Shown: positions 8,733 to 17,040, numbered from the stretch's first letter. The stretch: 39,527 bases of DNA from Rahnella bruchi (GCF_003614975.1 NZ_QZWI01000024.1:1-39527), one strand, 5' to 3'. Program-made: numbers and translations. Notes: a model not told the origin generated them from the letters alone.

Positions 8733-9704
8733 ATGCCTGATATTTGCAGATTATCCACTGGCCGGATGGTAATCCTCATCCTGCTATTTTTATTCTCCCG
8801 CAACGCCCTGGCGCTAGATTGTGTGGAGAAAGGCACCGGCATCGTGGATAAACCGGCGATACCGGTAGGGCAGCTGGCGATCCCCGCGAATGTGCCTGTC
8901 GGAACCAAGATCTGGGAATCGAACGACATTAACGTCACGGCTTACTGCGACAATGTATTAGGTTCGATTATCGACGTTGTGCATTTCTACTTTAACCCTA
9001 AGTCTCAGTCGATTGGAGAAGGCTTGTTGCTGGGCGTCAGCTACAACGGGCAGGATCTGGAACAGAACGAACAAAGACTGAGTACCAACAGTACGCCTAT
9101 CAAAAAAGGCCAGAACGTGACGGTCAATGTGACGTTTCGCCTTTATATCAAAGTCAGCGGTAATGCGCCTTCCAGCGGGCATTATCAGGGCGCAGACCAG
9201 TTCACCGTGTTCCAGCTTGATGGCAGCAGAGGCATTAACAAATCGCCCGGCGCTAAAAACCTCAAATACAATCTTTCGGGCTTACAGGGGATCCGGTTTC
9301 TGGCCTGTGGGTCTGACCTGAAAGTGTATCCGGAATCGCAGATTGTGGATTTTGGCGTAATTCAAAGCACCACACTTTCGCGCTCGTCAGGTATATCGCT
9401 GCCGTTTGCCATCAAAGCCGTCAAACAAGGATGTCTGGATAATTTCTCGCTGCAGGCTGAATTTTCAACGGCCAGTCCGCTGCTGGACGGTACTTCAATA
9501 GATCTTTCAAACGGCGCCAAGCTGATGCTTTACAACGACCAGCAGCAAGCGATCACTTTCAACCGTTACGATGATTTTGCAGAGCTGAACAATGTGAATG
9601 AGGTCACCAAAAACTTCACTGCAAAGCTGAGTGCGATCCCGGGAAAAACTCTTTCTCTCGGGAAGTTTGATGCGTCGGTGATCGTCAAGATTAACTATTA
9701 CTGA
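8733..9704 (+). CDS. Probable fimbrial tip adhesin
   Basis: Secreted 323-residue protein with a signal peptide (about residues 1-27, ALA before LDC), longer than a pilin and last among the structural genes, as expected for a two-domain tip adhesin: an N-terminal lectin-like domain (about 28-185) and a C-terminal pilin domain (about 190-323) ending in VIVKINYY. Cysteines occur in both halves (DCVEKG, TAYCDN, LACGSD, KQGCLDN). The ATG at 8733 is preferred over the adjacent GTG because AAGGG ends 6 bases before it. The receptor cannot be read from sequence. There is no separate minor subunit, so this is a minimal four-gene fimbria. Confidence 0.82.
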   Translation: MPDICRLSTGRMVILILLFLFSRNALALDCVEKGTGIVDKPAIPVGQLAIPANVPVGTKIWESNDINVTAYCDNVLGSIIDVVHFYFNPKSQSIGEGLLLGVSYNGQDLEQNEQRLSTNSTPIKKGQNVTVNVTFRLYIKVSGNAPSSGHYQGADQFTVFQLDGSRGINKSPGAKNLKYNLSGLQGIRFLACGSDLKVYPESQIVDFGVIQSTTLSRSSGISLPFAIKAVKQGCLDNFSLQAEFSTASPLLDGTSIDLSNGAKLMLYNDQQQAITFNRYDDFAELNNVNEVTKNFTAKLSAIPGKTLSLGKFDASVIVKINYY

Positions 9705-9727
9705 CCGCGAAGATAAGGGAGAACGAT

Positions 9728-10000
9728 ATGCTAAGAACGGCAAAATTGCGGGCTCAGGCGCTGGAGGAACCCATCTACTCAGCCCAGGCACCGGAACTTA
9801 TCGCAGAAACACACATTCACGCCCTGTTGCAAACCCTGCGCGAAGATGCCGGATTGAGTAAAACTGAACTGGCCAGACGACTCGGCATCACACCGCCGGC
9901 GATCACCCGGCTCGAGAAGCGGCCAGCTCAGGCAAGCTTTAGTACTTTGACTCGTTATGCACAAGCTTGCGGTTTTCATTTGTATCTCTACTATAAATAA
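9728..10000 (+). CDS. XRE-family HTH regulator linked to fimbriae
   Basis: A 90-residue DNA-binding protein with a Cro/C1-type helix-turn-helix at about residues 33-80 (LSKTELARRLGITPPAITRLE), ending ACGFHLYLYYK. It starts 23 bases after the adhesin stop with a strong AAGGGAGAA site, so it is very probably co-transcribed as the last gene of the fimbrial operon. In Proteus mirabilis an XRE regulator, MrpJ, occupies the same operon position and represses motility, so a fimbria-to-flagella link or autoregulation is plausible (inference). It also resembles XRE antitoxins, but no toxin gene is next to it. Confidence 0.82.
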   Translation: MLRTAKLRAQALEEPIYSAQAPELIAETHIHALLQTLREDAGLSKTELARRLGITPPAITRLEKRPAQASFSTLTRYAQACGFHLYLYYK

Positions 10001-10025
10001 AAGGGTGGCATCCACTTTGCTGATT

Positions 10026-10580
10026 TTAAAAGGTTTTACTGAAGACACATAATGCGAACGAAGACTGATTATTTTCTATCAACATGGTGTTGTCGTCATA
10101 TTTTTTCAACACCATCGTGTCGGTATGCCCGGTCAGAAAAAAACTGTTTATCAGCAAAAGCGAGGAAGTCTCCCAGTCCATATTGTCGATGCTATCAATG
10201 TTTATCTGGCTGCTAGTCATTGAATAAGTATCGGTCACTTTGCTCTCCTGAACATGATCGTAATAGATATTTCTCAGCAGCGTTTTTTTGTTTATCAGTT
10301 TTCCTTCCTGATTGTATAAATATGCAGTCCCGCTAAGCGAAACTAAAATTTTGTGATTATCAAGAAAGCTAAAGTACAGGGAAGTCACCATTTTTGCTTT
10401 CTGATGATCATATTGTGCTTCCACTATCATGCTTCCCCTGCAAGGTATATTAACCGGAAACTCTTGCTTATCATTTCTCAGAGAAATGCCATATAAGACA
10501 AACAGCAATGCAGTGACAGGAAGTAATATAAAAATGAAGGGCTTCTTTACCGCAGGCAAAAACTTTCTATCACTGATCAT
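10026..10580 (-). CDS. FidL-like membrane protein
   Basis: About 184 residues from the chosen start: a basic N-terminus, one membrane segment (about residues 14-33), then a periplasmic domain without recognised catalytic motifs. It overlaps the upstream regulator gene by 11 bases. The ATG at 10580 is preferred because AGGA lies 6 bases before it; an ATG at 10595 has no ribosome site. In enterobacteria, FidL-like proteins are often encoded beside ToxR-like fimbrial regulators, and the arrangement parallels toxR-toxS, where the small protein stabilises the regulator (analogy, not shown). The gene is AT-rich with many rare-type codons, unlike its core neighbours. Family assignment is moderate. 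Confidence 0.55.
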   Translation of the reverse strand: MISDRKFLPAVKKPFIFILLPVTALLFVLYGISLRNDKQEFPVNIPCRGSMIVEAQYDHQKAKMVTSLYFSFLDNHKILVSLSGTAYLYNQEGKLINKKTLLRNIYYDHVQESKVTDTYSMTSSQINIDSIDNMDWETSSLLLINSFFLTGHTDTMVLKKYDDNTMLIENNQSSFALCVFSKTF

Positions 10581-11448
10581 GCGTGGTCCTGTCATTTATA
10601 TAATAGCTTATGCAAATGTTAGCTTTATGATTTTCATCGATGTTGCATTGCGCGAGAAACTCCCGCACTGAACCGGTGTTTATTGGCGATAAGTAAATCT
10701 CACTTTGAAATATCAAGATATGCCCTGGTTTGCAGGAAATATTGTTCTTATGAAGAAAATCTTCCGCCAGTTGAATAAAATGACCTTTGTGTGACTGTGA
10801 GACCGGCGCCGTCGAATATAAGCCGCAGGATCCTATTCTGGCAATCTCTAAGTCGGCTTTTGGATCACTCATATCATGGTAAAAAATAAAAAATGCCCAC
10901 ACTGTTAGTGCCGTGGTCACTAACATGCTTATCATAAAATAATGCTGATTTCTTAGCTTCCTGGTCTCAGGTTCCGTTGCATTTTGCTGCGGGTTCACTG
11001 AATGATTTATTATTTCATCATCAGGGGGGGGTTCTGCCAGAACAATCTCCGGATGATTGGCTGCTTCCTCCCTATTTTCTACTATTACCGGCATCTCCAT
11101 GTTATCGGCACAGGTCGAAATGATGATTTCCTTTCTGATGATAAAACCGACTTTCGGGACGGTGACGATAAATTCATTCTGATACCCCAACGTTGAGACA
11201 ACTTTACGTAATTTGCTTATACAGTGATTGAGGTTATTATTGCTAGCGTTCAGACCGTAGTCATCCCATACTTTTTTAAAGAATGTTTCACGCTGGACGA
11301 CAACGCCTTGTTGCTCGATTAACAATAATAATATTCTCCGTGCAGGATTTGAGACGGCAATCTTACTTTCATCATCACTCAGTAATGAAAGCGAGTTTTC
11401 CTCCGGATTGAACACTATTTGATTTTCAATCAGATACACCATGGGCAT
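10570..11448 (-). CDS. ToxR/CadC-like membrane-anchored regulator
   Basis: 292-residue protein with an N-terminal OmpR/PhoB-type winged helix (about residues 8-106; NPARRILLLLIEQQGVVV, NNLNHCISKLRKVV and TVPKVGFI are typical), a variable acidic linker, one membrane segment (about 169-190) and a periplasmic domain with four cysteines (208, 239, 268, 279) that could form disulfides. This is the ToxR/CadC architecture: sensing outside the cytoplasm with direct DNA binding. GGGAGGAG precedes the ATG. It is transcribed toward the fimbrial operon and overlaps the FidL-like gene. E. coli has cadC beside pheU, but this protein is much shorter and has no cadBA neighbours, so a fimbrial role is more likely (inference). 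Confidence 0.8.
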   Translation of the reverse strand: MPMVYLIENQIVFNPEENSLSLLSDDESKIAVSNPARRILLLLIEQQGVVVQRETFFKKVWDDYGLNASNNNLNHCISKLRKVVSTLGYQNEFIVTVPKVGFIIRKEIIISTCADNMEMPVIVENREEAANHPEIVLAEPPPDDEIINHSVNPQQNATEPETRKLRNQHYFMISMLVTTALTVWAFFIFYHDMSDPKADLEIARIGSCGLYSTAPVSQSHKGHFIQLAEDFLHKNNISCKPGHILIFQSEIYLSPINTGSVREFLAQCNIDENHKANICISYYINDRTTHDQ

Positions 11449-11661
11449 TCTACTCCTCCCTGTATAGAATATTCTGTCATTTCCGCTGCTTCAGTTAATT
11501 AGTACAGTGCTGCTTTATGGGTATTTTATCTTTATATACTGCTTCACAGAGGGCAGTTAGTATAAACCCTTCTATTTTAAAAACAGATATCTGTAGTAAA
11601 TGTTTACAGAGCAGTCGGTTAAAATGTAAATGACCGGGATATGAAACAGGAAAAGGATATT

Positions 11662-11693
11662 AATCACGTACGGAATTTTAGTAGTACGTGATT
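11662..11693 (-). terminator. Inverted repeat after the S66 peptidase gene
   Basis: AATCACGTAC/GTACGTGATT (11662-11671 with 11684-11693) is a perfect 10-bp dyad with a 12-base loop, 9 bases beyond the peptidase stop. The following minus-strand bases are AT-rich but not a clean T run, so terminator function is likely but not certain. The rest of 11449-11661 shows no gene. Confidence 0.5.
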
Positions 11694-11702
11694 TGCGGAG
11701 GG

Positions 11703-12728
11703 TCAGCGCAGGTACTGGCCGGAGATGTCGATATGCTGGCGATCAAAGTCGACAACAATATCGGTGCCCAGAGGGAGCGTTAACATAGGATGGGTGTGGC
11801 AACAGTCGAAGCCATCGACCAGAGGGATTTCCTGTCCGTTCAGAATTTCCAGCAGAACGTCCACCGGCTGTCTGCCCGTGCCAGCGTTATTAAACAATTC
11901 GTGTTTGCCGAGCAGAATGGCGCTCACCCTGTCGAAAATCCCGTTGAGCTTTAGCATTGCAAACGAGCGTTCAAGCGTTGCGATATTTAGCAGGCTGTCT
12001 TCGATAAACAAAACATCTCCCTGAAGAATTTCCGGCATATAGGGGCTGCCCCAGATACCCGACATCGTATTCAGATTCCCGCCAATTACCCGTCCTTCAA
12101 TACGCCCTTTCCCCAGAAAGCGGCAGGTATTGGCATACAGTTTTTTGGCTCTGACTGGCGTGACATCATTCCAGTTGAGTTTTTCGTCAGTCCAGTGTGT
12201 GGGAAGAGGATAACGGTACGGCGTGTTGTGGCGGGTCATCAGAATGTCGGTAAAAGAGCCCCAGGTTTCATCAACCAGTGGAGGGAACTCGCCGAAAGAG
12301 GCCACCAGCGCCGGGCCGTAAAAAGTGATGAGACCGGTCTGTGCATAAATCCCGGCCAGAAGCGCCGTGGTATCAGAATAGCCGATGATGATTTTCGGGT
12401 CTGCGCGCAGGGCATCGTAGTCCAGATAAGGCAGCAGGGAGTTACTGTTATTGCCTCCTATTGTCGACATCACACAACGCACCTGCGGGTCGCGGATCAG
12501 CTGATTGAATTCTTCCGCTCTGGCAGCAACAGAACCTGAACGGTAATGGTCAGAATGCCCCGTCAGTGATCCTGCTTTCAGCACAAATCCCTTTTCTTCA
12601 AGGAATTTCTTTCCACGAGAAAAACGCTCAGGAGCCGTTGCGGTAGCTGGTGACGATGCAGAGAAAAAACCAATGGTATCTCCGGTTTTCAACGGAGAAG
12701 CTAGCAGGGGAGTTGTGGACGAAGGCAT
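11703..12728 (-). CDS. MccF-type S66 serine carboxypeptidase
   Basis: Peptidase S66 protein of 341 residues, closer to MccF (microcin C self-immunity) than to housekeeping LdcA. MccF cleaves the amide bond between the peptide and the nucleotide-like warhead of microcin C. With the ATG at 12728 (AGGA 7 bases upstream) the putative triad falls at S118 (IIIGYSDTTALL), E243 (LFIEDS) and H311 (CCHTHP), the positions reported for E. coli MccF. The family motif GGNNSNSLLPYLDYD lies just before the serine. A TTG 24 bases upstream would extend the protein, with no better site. No mccABCDE genes are nearby, so it is an orphan immunity-like or peptide-recycling enzyme. Confidence 0.85.
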   Translation of the reverse strand: MPSSTTPLLASPLKTGDTIGFFSASSPATATAPERFSRGKKFLEEKGFVLKAGSLTGHSDHYRSGSVAARAEEFNQLIRDPQVRCVMSTIGGNNSNSLLPYLDYDALRADPKIIIGYSDTTALLAGIYAQTGLITFYGPALVASFGEFPPLVDETWGSFTDILMTRHNTPYRYPLPTHWTDEKLNWNDVTPVRAKKLYANTCRFLGKGRIEGRVIGGNLNTMSGIWGSPYMPEILQGDVLFIEDSLLNIATLERSFAMLKLNGIFDRVSAILLGKHELFNNAGTGRQPVDVLLEILNGQEIPLVDGFDCCHTHPMLTLPLGTDIVVDFDRQHIDISGQYLR

Positions 12729-12866
12729 TTTATATCCTATAAATTTGCTCAATGTTCAATCTGCAATGTATCAGCTCAAGTGCAGGTTTAATATGAGTTT
12801 ATAGGAGGTGGGAGAAGGGGATTTCAGAATGGGTCTGGGGTACTGAGAGGGAGGGTACCGCAGAAA

Positions 12867-12893
12867 GCAAAAAACCAGCCGTTAGGCTGGTTT
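12867..12893 (-). terminator. tRNA-Phe terminator
   Basis: AAACCAGCC/GGCTGGTTT (12872-12880 with 12885-12893, 4-base loop) is followed on the minus strand by a T run, 10 bases after the tRNA-Phe CCA end. Confidence 0.9.
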
Positions 12894-12902
12894 CTTTAAA
12901 TA

Positions 12903-12978
12903 TGGTGCCCGGACTCGGAATCGAACCAAGGACACAGGGATTTTCAATCCCTTGCTCTACCGACTGAGCTATCCGGGC
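12903..12978 (-). tRNA. pheU: tRNA-Phe (GAA)
   Basis: A complete 76-base tRNA with encoded CCA. The acceptor stem (GCCCGGA with TCCGGGC), D arm, anticodon GAA (12943-12945) within TTGAAAA, and TTCGATTC T-loop are all present. It is nearly identical to E. coli tRNA-Phe and, lying next to yjdC-dsbD, occupies the pheU position. In E. coli pheU is an integration site for islands; here the accessory block 4195-12728 lies on its 3' side. Confidence 0.98.
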
Positions 12979-12988
12979 AACGGGGCGC

Positions 12989-13017
12989 ATTAAACCGTAT
13001 TGGGCCTGTGCCGTCAA
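12989..13017 (-). promoter_or_regulatory. tRNA-Phe promoter
   Basis: TTGACG (-35, 13012-13017) and TTTAAT (-10, 12989-12994) are separated by 17 bases and followed by the GC-rich discriminator GCGCCCCG, typical of stable RNA promoters under stringent control. Confidence 0.85.
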
Positions 13018-13070
13018 CGGCTTTGTCATCTAAAACACATAAAACGTGTTCGTTTGCTGTCTTTTCATTC

Positions 13071-13110
13071 AAAAACGGTGACTTCGCTTGTCTGAAGACA
13101 AGCGAAGTCA
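13071..13110 (-). terminator. yjdC terminator embedding the stop codon
   Basis: A perfect 15-bp stem (13079-13093 with 13096-13110) begins exactly with the TGA stop of yjdC and is followed by TTTTT on the minus strand. It ends the dsbD-yjdC transcript. Confidence 0.9.
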
Positions 13111-13683
13111 GGAAAGTGCGCCATGCTCGCGGCAACGGGCGACGTTCAGAACGTCCTCTGCCAGCCTGCGGGCGACTTCCACATCGTTCAGCTGGCGCTT
13201 AACCAGCAACTTACTCAAACATCCTTCCAGGATCAGTTCCATTTGCTGGGCGACCATTTCGGCATCATCCGAGCCCATTTCCTGTAAAAGCGACAAGGTG
13301 TAGTCGTAGGAAGCCAGTTTTTGCTGTTGTGCCAACTGATGAATCGGCGTTTCACTGTCAGGGAAAAAAGTGCAGGCGGCGATAAACAGACAACCCGGAT
13401 ACCGCTGCTGGCGCACCTGCTCATCCAGGACTTTGTAACGTGCCAGCAATTTCTGGGGCGCAGAAAGGGATTCATCGAGCATCAGCTGTCGGCGCCAGAT
13501 ATCAATCTGCTCGCCATGATAGCGCAGGCTGTCATAAAGCAGAGCCTCGGCATCGGGCCAGAATCGGCGTAATTCATTGAGCGGAACATCCACCAGTTCG
13601 GCGACAGTTTCCAGTGACAATGTTGCAAGGCCACGTTGTTCCAAAAGATTAAGGGTTTTATCGAGAACTTGTTCACGTAGCAC
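13108..13683 (-). CDS. yjdC: TetR-like regulator YjdC
   Basis: TetR-family DNA-binding protein of 191 residues from the GTG at 13683, identical in length to E. coli YjdC. The GTG has a strong GAGGAG site; a longer reading from 13770 would run back into dsbD. The N-terminal helix-turn-helix (about residues 20-45, [20 protein letters not shown]) and the conserved [16 protein letters not shown] segment of the ligand-binding domain are visible. It lies 43 bases after dsbD on the same strand, so the two are probably co-transcribed, which hints at a link to envelope thiol or metal stress. Its ligand and targets are not established. Confidence 0.92.
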   Translation of the reverse strand: MLREQVLDKTLNLLEQRGLATLSLETVAELVDVPLNELRRFWPDAEALLYDSLRYHGEQIDIWRRQLMLDESLSAPQKLLARYKVLDEQVRQQRYPGCLFIAACTFFPDSETPIHQLAQQQKLASYDYTLSLLQEMGSDDAEMVAQQMELILEGCLSKLLVKRQLNDVEVARRLAEDVLNVARCREHGALS

Positions 13684-13726
13684 GTTTGCCTCCTCACAAT
13701 TCGCGTACTTCAAAAGGTAGTGTCGT

Positions 13727-15457
13727 TTAAGGGCGGGTTTTCTGCAAATGCGCGCTGAACTCCGACGCATTCATAAACCCGGTCACACGCGACTGTGGTA
13801 ACTCATGTCCATCGGGCCCGAAGAACAAAATCGTCGGCAGGCCCAGCACATTCAGACGTTCTAATAACGCTTTCTGCTCCGGCGAGTTTTGGGTGACATC
13901 AGCCTGCAGCAGCAAGGTGTTCGCCAGTTCATTCTGCACTTCTGGCGCGGAGAAGGTATATTTTTCGAACTCTTTACACGCCACGCACCAGTCAGCATAC
14001 AAATCCAGCATGACGCGTTTGCCTTGCGCGCCTTGCAGAGCGGTGTTCAGTTCATCGACATTATGGATTTTCTGGAAATTCAGCGCGTGCTGTGGCGCAG
14101 TCGTCTTACCGGCTGGCACAAATGCCCAGTCCTGAAGCGGACGGCTGACTATCAGCGCTGCCGCAAGGAAGACTAATTGCAGGACCCGCACCACACCGCG
14201 CTGACTTTTCAGGCTCAGCGCCAGCGCCCAGCCGAAGAAGGCCACGCCGAGCAGACTCCACAAGCGCAGCCCCCAGGTATCGCCAATCACACGTTCCAGC
14301 AGGAAAACCGGCAGAGCCAGTATCACAAAGCCAAAGCCTTCCTTCACATACTGCATCCACGGCCCGCTGCGCGGCAGCAATTTGTTGCCAAACATCGTGA
14401 CGATGATTAACGGAATACCCATTCCCAGCGCATACAGATACAGCGTTCCCGCGCCTGCCAGCAGATTGCCGCTCTGAGCAATATACAACAGGATCGCGCT
14501 GAGCGGCGCGGTGGTGCAGGGCGAGCAAATCAGTCCCGCCAGTGCGCCCATAACGAAGACGCCGGGCAGTGAACCGCCTTTTTGTTCATTACTCCACAAG
14601 GCCAGGCGGGTCTGGACGGAAGAGGGCAGTTGCAGACTGAATGTGCCGAACATCGACAATGCCAGCAGAATGAACAGGACCGAAAGGACGATCAGAACCC
14701 ACGGGCTTTGCAGCGCTGCCTGGAATTGCAGGCCGGCGGCCGCGACGACCATACCGAGCAGCGTGTAAGTCAGCGCCATGCCCTGCACGTAAACCAGTGA
14801 CAAAAGGAAAATACGCTTGATGCTGTGAGGGCGCTGGCGCCCGAGAATGATGCCGGAAATCAGCGGATACATCGGCAGCACGCAAGGTGTAAAGGCAATG
14901 CCGATGCCGATCAGCAAAGCCCATAGCGGGGAGAAAGGCAGGGGCGTGGATTGCGTTTCAGGCGTCGCGATAACCGGTGCGGCATCCGTCGCTGACGTGC
15001 TGGCGCGAGCCGGTTGCGTAACGGCACTCAACGGCACCTCGCGGGTTTCCGGCGGATAGCAGAACCCTGCCGCGGCACATCCCTGATAAGTCACACGAAC
15101 GGTCGCATCGGCGCTGGCCTGACGTATCGGAACCACAATATTTAGCGCGTTTTCAAAAACTTCGCTGTCACCAAAAAATTCGTCGTGGTGATCGCGTCCC
15201 TTCGGCAATAGGAATGCCGCCAGCTGTGCATTCCTCGGCTCAAGTTCGATTTTGCTGCGGTAAAGATAATAGCCGTCGCGGATTTGCCAGGTGAGTTTGA
15301 GGTCATGACCTTTCTGCTGGAAATCAAAACTAAAAGCCTGATCGACAGGCACAAACTGAGGTGCAGCCGGTTTTCCAAAGAGCGAGGCATTCGCCTGAAA
15401 CGGCAAAAGACACAAGCTGCAAAGCAGGAAGAAAATTCGAAGAATGCGGTGATCCAT
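13727..15457 (-). CDS. dsbD: Thiol:disulfide interchange protein DsbD
   Basis: Inner-membrane electron carrier of 576 residues that passes reducing power from cytoplasmic thioredoxin to periplasmic DsbC, DsbG and CcmG. It has a signal peptide (residues 1-24), an N-terminal periplasmic domain with C127 and C133, an eight-segment membrane domain whose key cysteine is C192 (FTPCVLP) with a second conserved site around C311/C314 (ICSPC), and a C-terminal thioredoxin fold with C491-x-x-C494 (DWCVAC). All redox cysteines are retained. It lies upstream of yjdC as in E. coli, but the usual upstream neighbour cutA is missing. No strong ribosome site is visible before the ATG. Confidence 0.97.
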   Translation of the reverse strand: MDHRILRIFFLLCSLCLLPFQANASLFGKPAAPQFVPVDQAFSFDFQQKGHDLKLTWQIRDGYYLYRSKIELEPRNAQLAAFLLPKGRDHHDEFFGDSEVFENALNIVVPIRQASADATVRVTYQGCAAAGFCYPPETREVPLSAVTQPARASTSATDAAPVIATPETQSTPLPFSPLWALLIGIGIAFTPCVLPMYPLISGIILGRQRPHSIKRIFLLSLVYVQGMALTYTLLGMVVAAAGLQFQAALQSPWVLIVLSVLFILLALSMFGTFSLQLPSSVQTRLALWSNEQKGGSLPGVFVMGALAGLICSPCTTAPLSAILLYIAQSGNLLAGAGTLYLYALGMGIPLIIVTMFGNKLLPRSGPWMQYVKEGFGFVILALPVFLLERVIGDTWGLRLWSLLGVAFFGWALALSLKSQRGVVRVLQLVFLAAALIVSRPLQDWAFVPAGKTTAPQHALNFQKIHNVDELNTALQGAQGKRVMLDLYADWCVACKEFEKYTFSAPEVQNELANTLLLQADVTQNSPEQKALLERLNVLGLPTILFFGPDGHELPQSRVTGFMNASEFSAHLQKTRP

Positions 15458-15635
15458 GCGGAGTAAAATTCTCTTTGTCGCGGCGGAAGTTCAGCCACTG
15501 AGTGATTCGACAGAAGATGCGGACGGCTTCATGCCGCAGCGCGTTAATGAAATGTGAGTATACCCCGCACAATCGGTGAGCAGAAAGCCCCGCTGGTGCT
15601 GAACGTGGTCTGGCGAAAGGGAAATGCCGAAATAA

Positions 15636-15653
15636 CGGGGGCCGCAGCCCCCG
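15636..15653 (-). terminator. dcuA 3' hairpin
   Basis: CGGGGGC/GCCCCCG (15636-15642 with 15647-15653) is a very GC-rich 7-bp stem 9 bases after the dcuA stop. The following minus-strand GTTATTTC is only weakly T-rich. The rest of 15458-15635 holds no gene; a TATACT -10-like hexamer for dsbD occurs at 15557-15562. Confidence 0.6.
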
Positions 15654-15662
15654 GAAAAACTG

Positions 15663-16964
15663 TCAGAGAATAATACTACCCAGACCAAATCCGAAAAGCA
15701 CCGACAGGAATACACCAATGGTGCCAGGGATAAAGAACGGATGGTTGAAGACGAACCGTCCGATGCGTGTGGTGCCAGTGTCATCCATCTGCACGGCAGC
15801 AACCAAAGTCGGATACGTCGGCAGAATGAATAAACCGGAAACAGCGGCAAAAGAGCCGACTGCGGTCAGTGGTGATACGCTCAGCGCCAGCGCCATCGGT
15901 AACAGAGCTTTGGTGGTAGCCGCCTGCGAATACAACAGTGCAGAGCTGAAGAAGAAAATCAGCGCCAGCAGCCACGGATGCGCCTGAATGAGGGATCCTG
16001 CCGTTTCTTTGATCCAGCCAAGATTTGCCTGCACAAAGGTATCACCCAGCCAGGCCACGCCGAGGATACAAATACAGGCGCTCATGCCTGATTTGAACGT
16101 GCTGGAGGTCAGAATAGCGTCAGTATCAACGTGGCATAACAACGTGATAAGCGTGGCGACGCTGAGCATGATAATCAGAATGGCGCTGTTGGTGGTCATC
16201 ACCGGTTGTGAGACCCAGCCCAGGCTTGGACTGTTTATCACCGCGTATCCGACCACGCCCAGAACGCCGAGCAGGAACAGCAACACCGAGAATTTTGCGC
16301 CGGGTTTGATTTCCATGACCTTATCGCCACGCAGCTCAATCAATCCTTCTTCATAACGTTTGAGATAAACCGGGTCGTTGGAAAGTTTGGAGTCAAAACA
16401 CCAGCTGACAATCAGCGACATCACGACTACCGCCGCCAGCGTAGAGGGGATCATAACCATCAGCAGATGCAGATAACTTACTCCGTGATCTTCCATCGTT
16501 GACGCCATATAAACGACGGCAGCAGAAATGGGGGACGCGGTAATTGCAATCTGCGCCGCGACCACGGCAGTGGAAAGCGGGCGGCAGGGTTTGATTCCCT
16601 GTTCTTTCGCCACTTCGGAAATGACGGGCAGGGCGGAAAGTGAGATGTTACCGGTGCCGGCCATAATCGTCAGGAAATAGGTGACGATGGGGGCGAGAAT
16701 AGTGATGTGTTTGGGATTGCGGCGCAGCAGTTTTTCGGTTTGCTGCACCAGATAATCCATCCCGCCCGCCACCTGCATGGTCGAAATCGCCGCGATAACC
16801 GCCATGATGATGGAGATAACATCAAAAGGGATGGTGCCCGGCTTGACGCCGACCAGCGCCAGCACCAGTACACCCAACCCTCCGGCGAAGCCGATGCCGA
16901 TACCGCCCAGACGCGCACCGAGGAAAATCGCTGCCAGTACAATAATAAGCTCGATGATTAGCAT
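15663..16964 (-). CDS. dcuA: Anaerobic C4-dicarboxylate transporter DcuA
   Basis: Inner-membrane exchanger of 433 residues, the same length as E. coli DcuA, that takes up aspartate, fumarate or malate against succinate. The ATG at 16964 gives the family N-terminus MLIIELIIVLAAIFLGARLGG; an upstream in-frame reading adds residues unlike the family. About ten membrane segments are evident, and the VAAQIAITASPISAAVVYM and GLFILPTYPTLVAAVQMDDTGTTRIG motifs are preserved. It lies downstream of aspA with an intervening hairpin. Together, DcuA imports aspartate, AspA makes fumarate, and Frd uses it. Confidence 0.97.
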   Translation of the reverse strand: MLIIELIIVLAAIFLGARLGGIGIGFAGGLGVLVLALVGVKPGTIPFDVISIIMAVIAAISTMQVAGGMDYLVQQTEKLLRRNPKHITILAPIVTYFLTIMAGTGNISLSALPVISEVAKEQGIKPCRPLSTAVVAAQIAITASPISAAVVYMASTMEDHGVSYLHLLMVMIPSTLAAVVVMSLIVSWCFDSKLSNDPVYLKRYEEGLIELRGDKVMEIKPGAKFSVLLFLLGVLGVVGYAVINSPSLGWVSQPVMTTNSAILIIMLSVATLITLLCHVDTDAILTSSTFKSGMSACICILGVAWLGDTFVQANLGWIKETAGSLIQAHPWLLALIFFFSSALLYSQAATTKALLPMALALSVSPLTAVGSFAAVSGLFILPTYPTLVAAVQMDDTGTTRIGRFVFNHPFFIPGTIGVFLSVLFGFGLGSIIL

Positions 16965-17040
16965 GGTTGTCCGTCCATAATCCGGGTATTCCTTAAGGAA
17001 TTGATAATTAATTGTTATGTAATTGTGGTGTCGCAAAAAG

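Noticed and set aside
9728..10000. A toxin-antitoxin pair with the XRE protein as antitoxin
   Set aside because: Neighbouring genes are an adhesin and a convergent membrane protein; no toxin-like frame lies beside it.
4195..12902. An intact integrative island or prophage next to tRNA-Phe
   Set aside because: No integrase, transposase, phage gene or duplicated tRNA end was seen.
12799..13029. A 76-codon frame running through tRNA-Phe
   Set aside because: It covers the tRNA, its promoter and its terminator, so it is not a protein gene.
15481..15572. A decayed cutA remnant before dsbD
   Set aside because: A short reading contains WLN, as in the CutA C-terminus, but the match is too short to mean anything.
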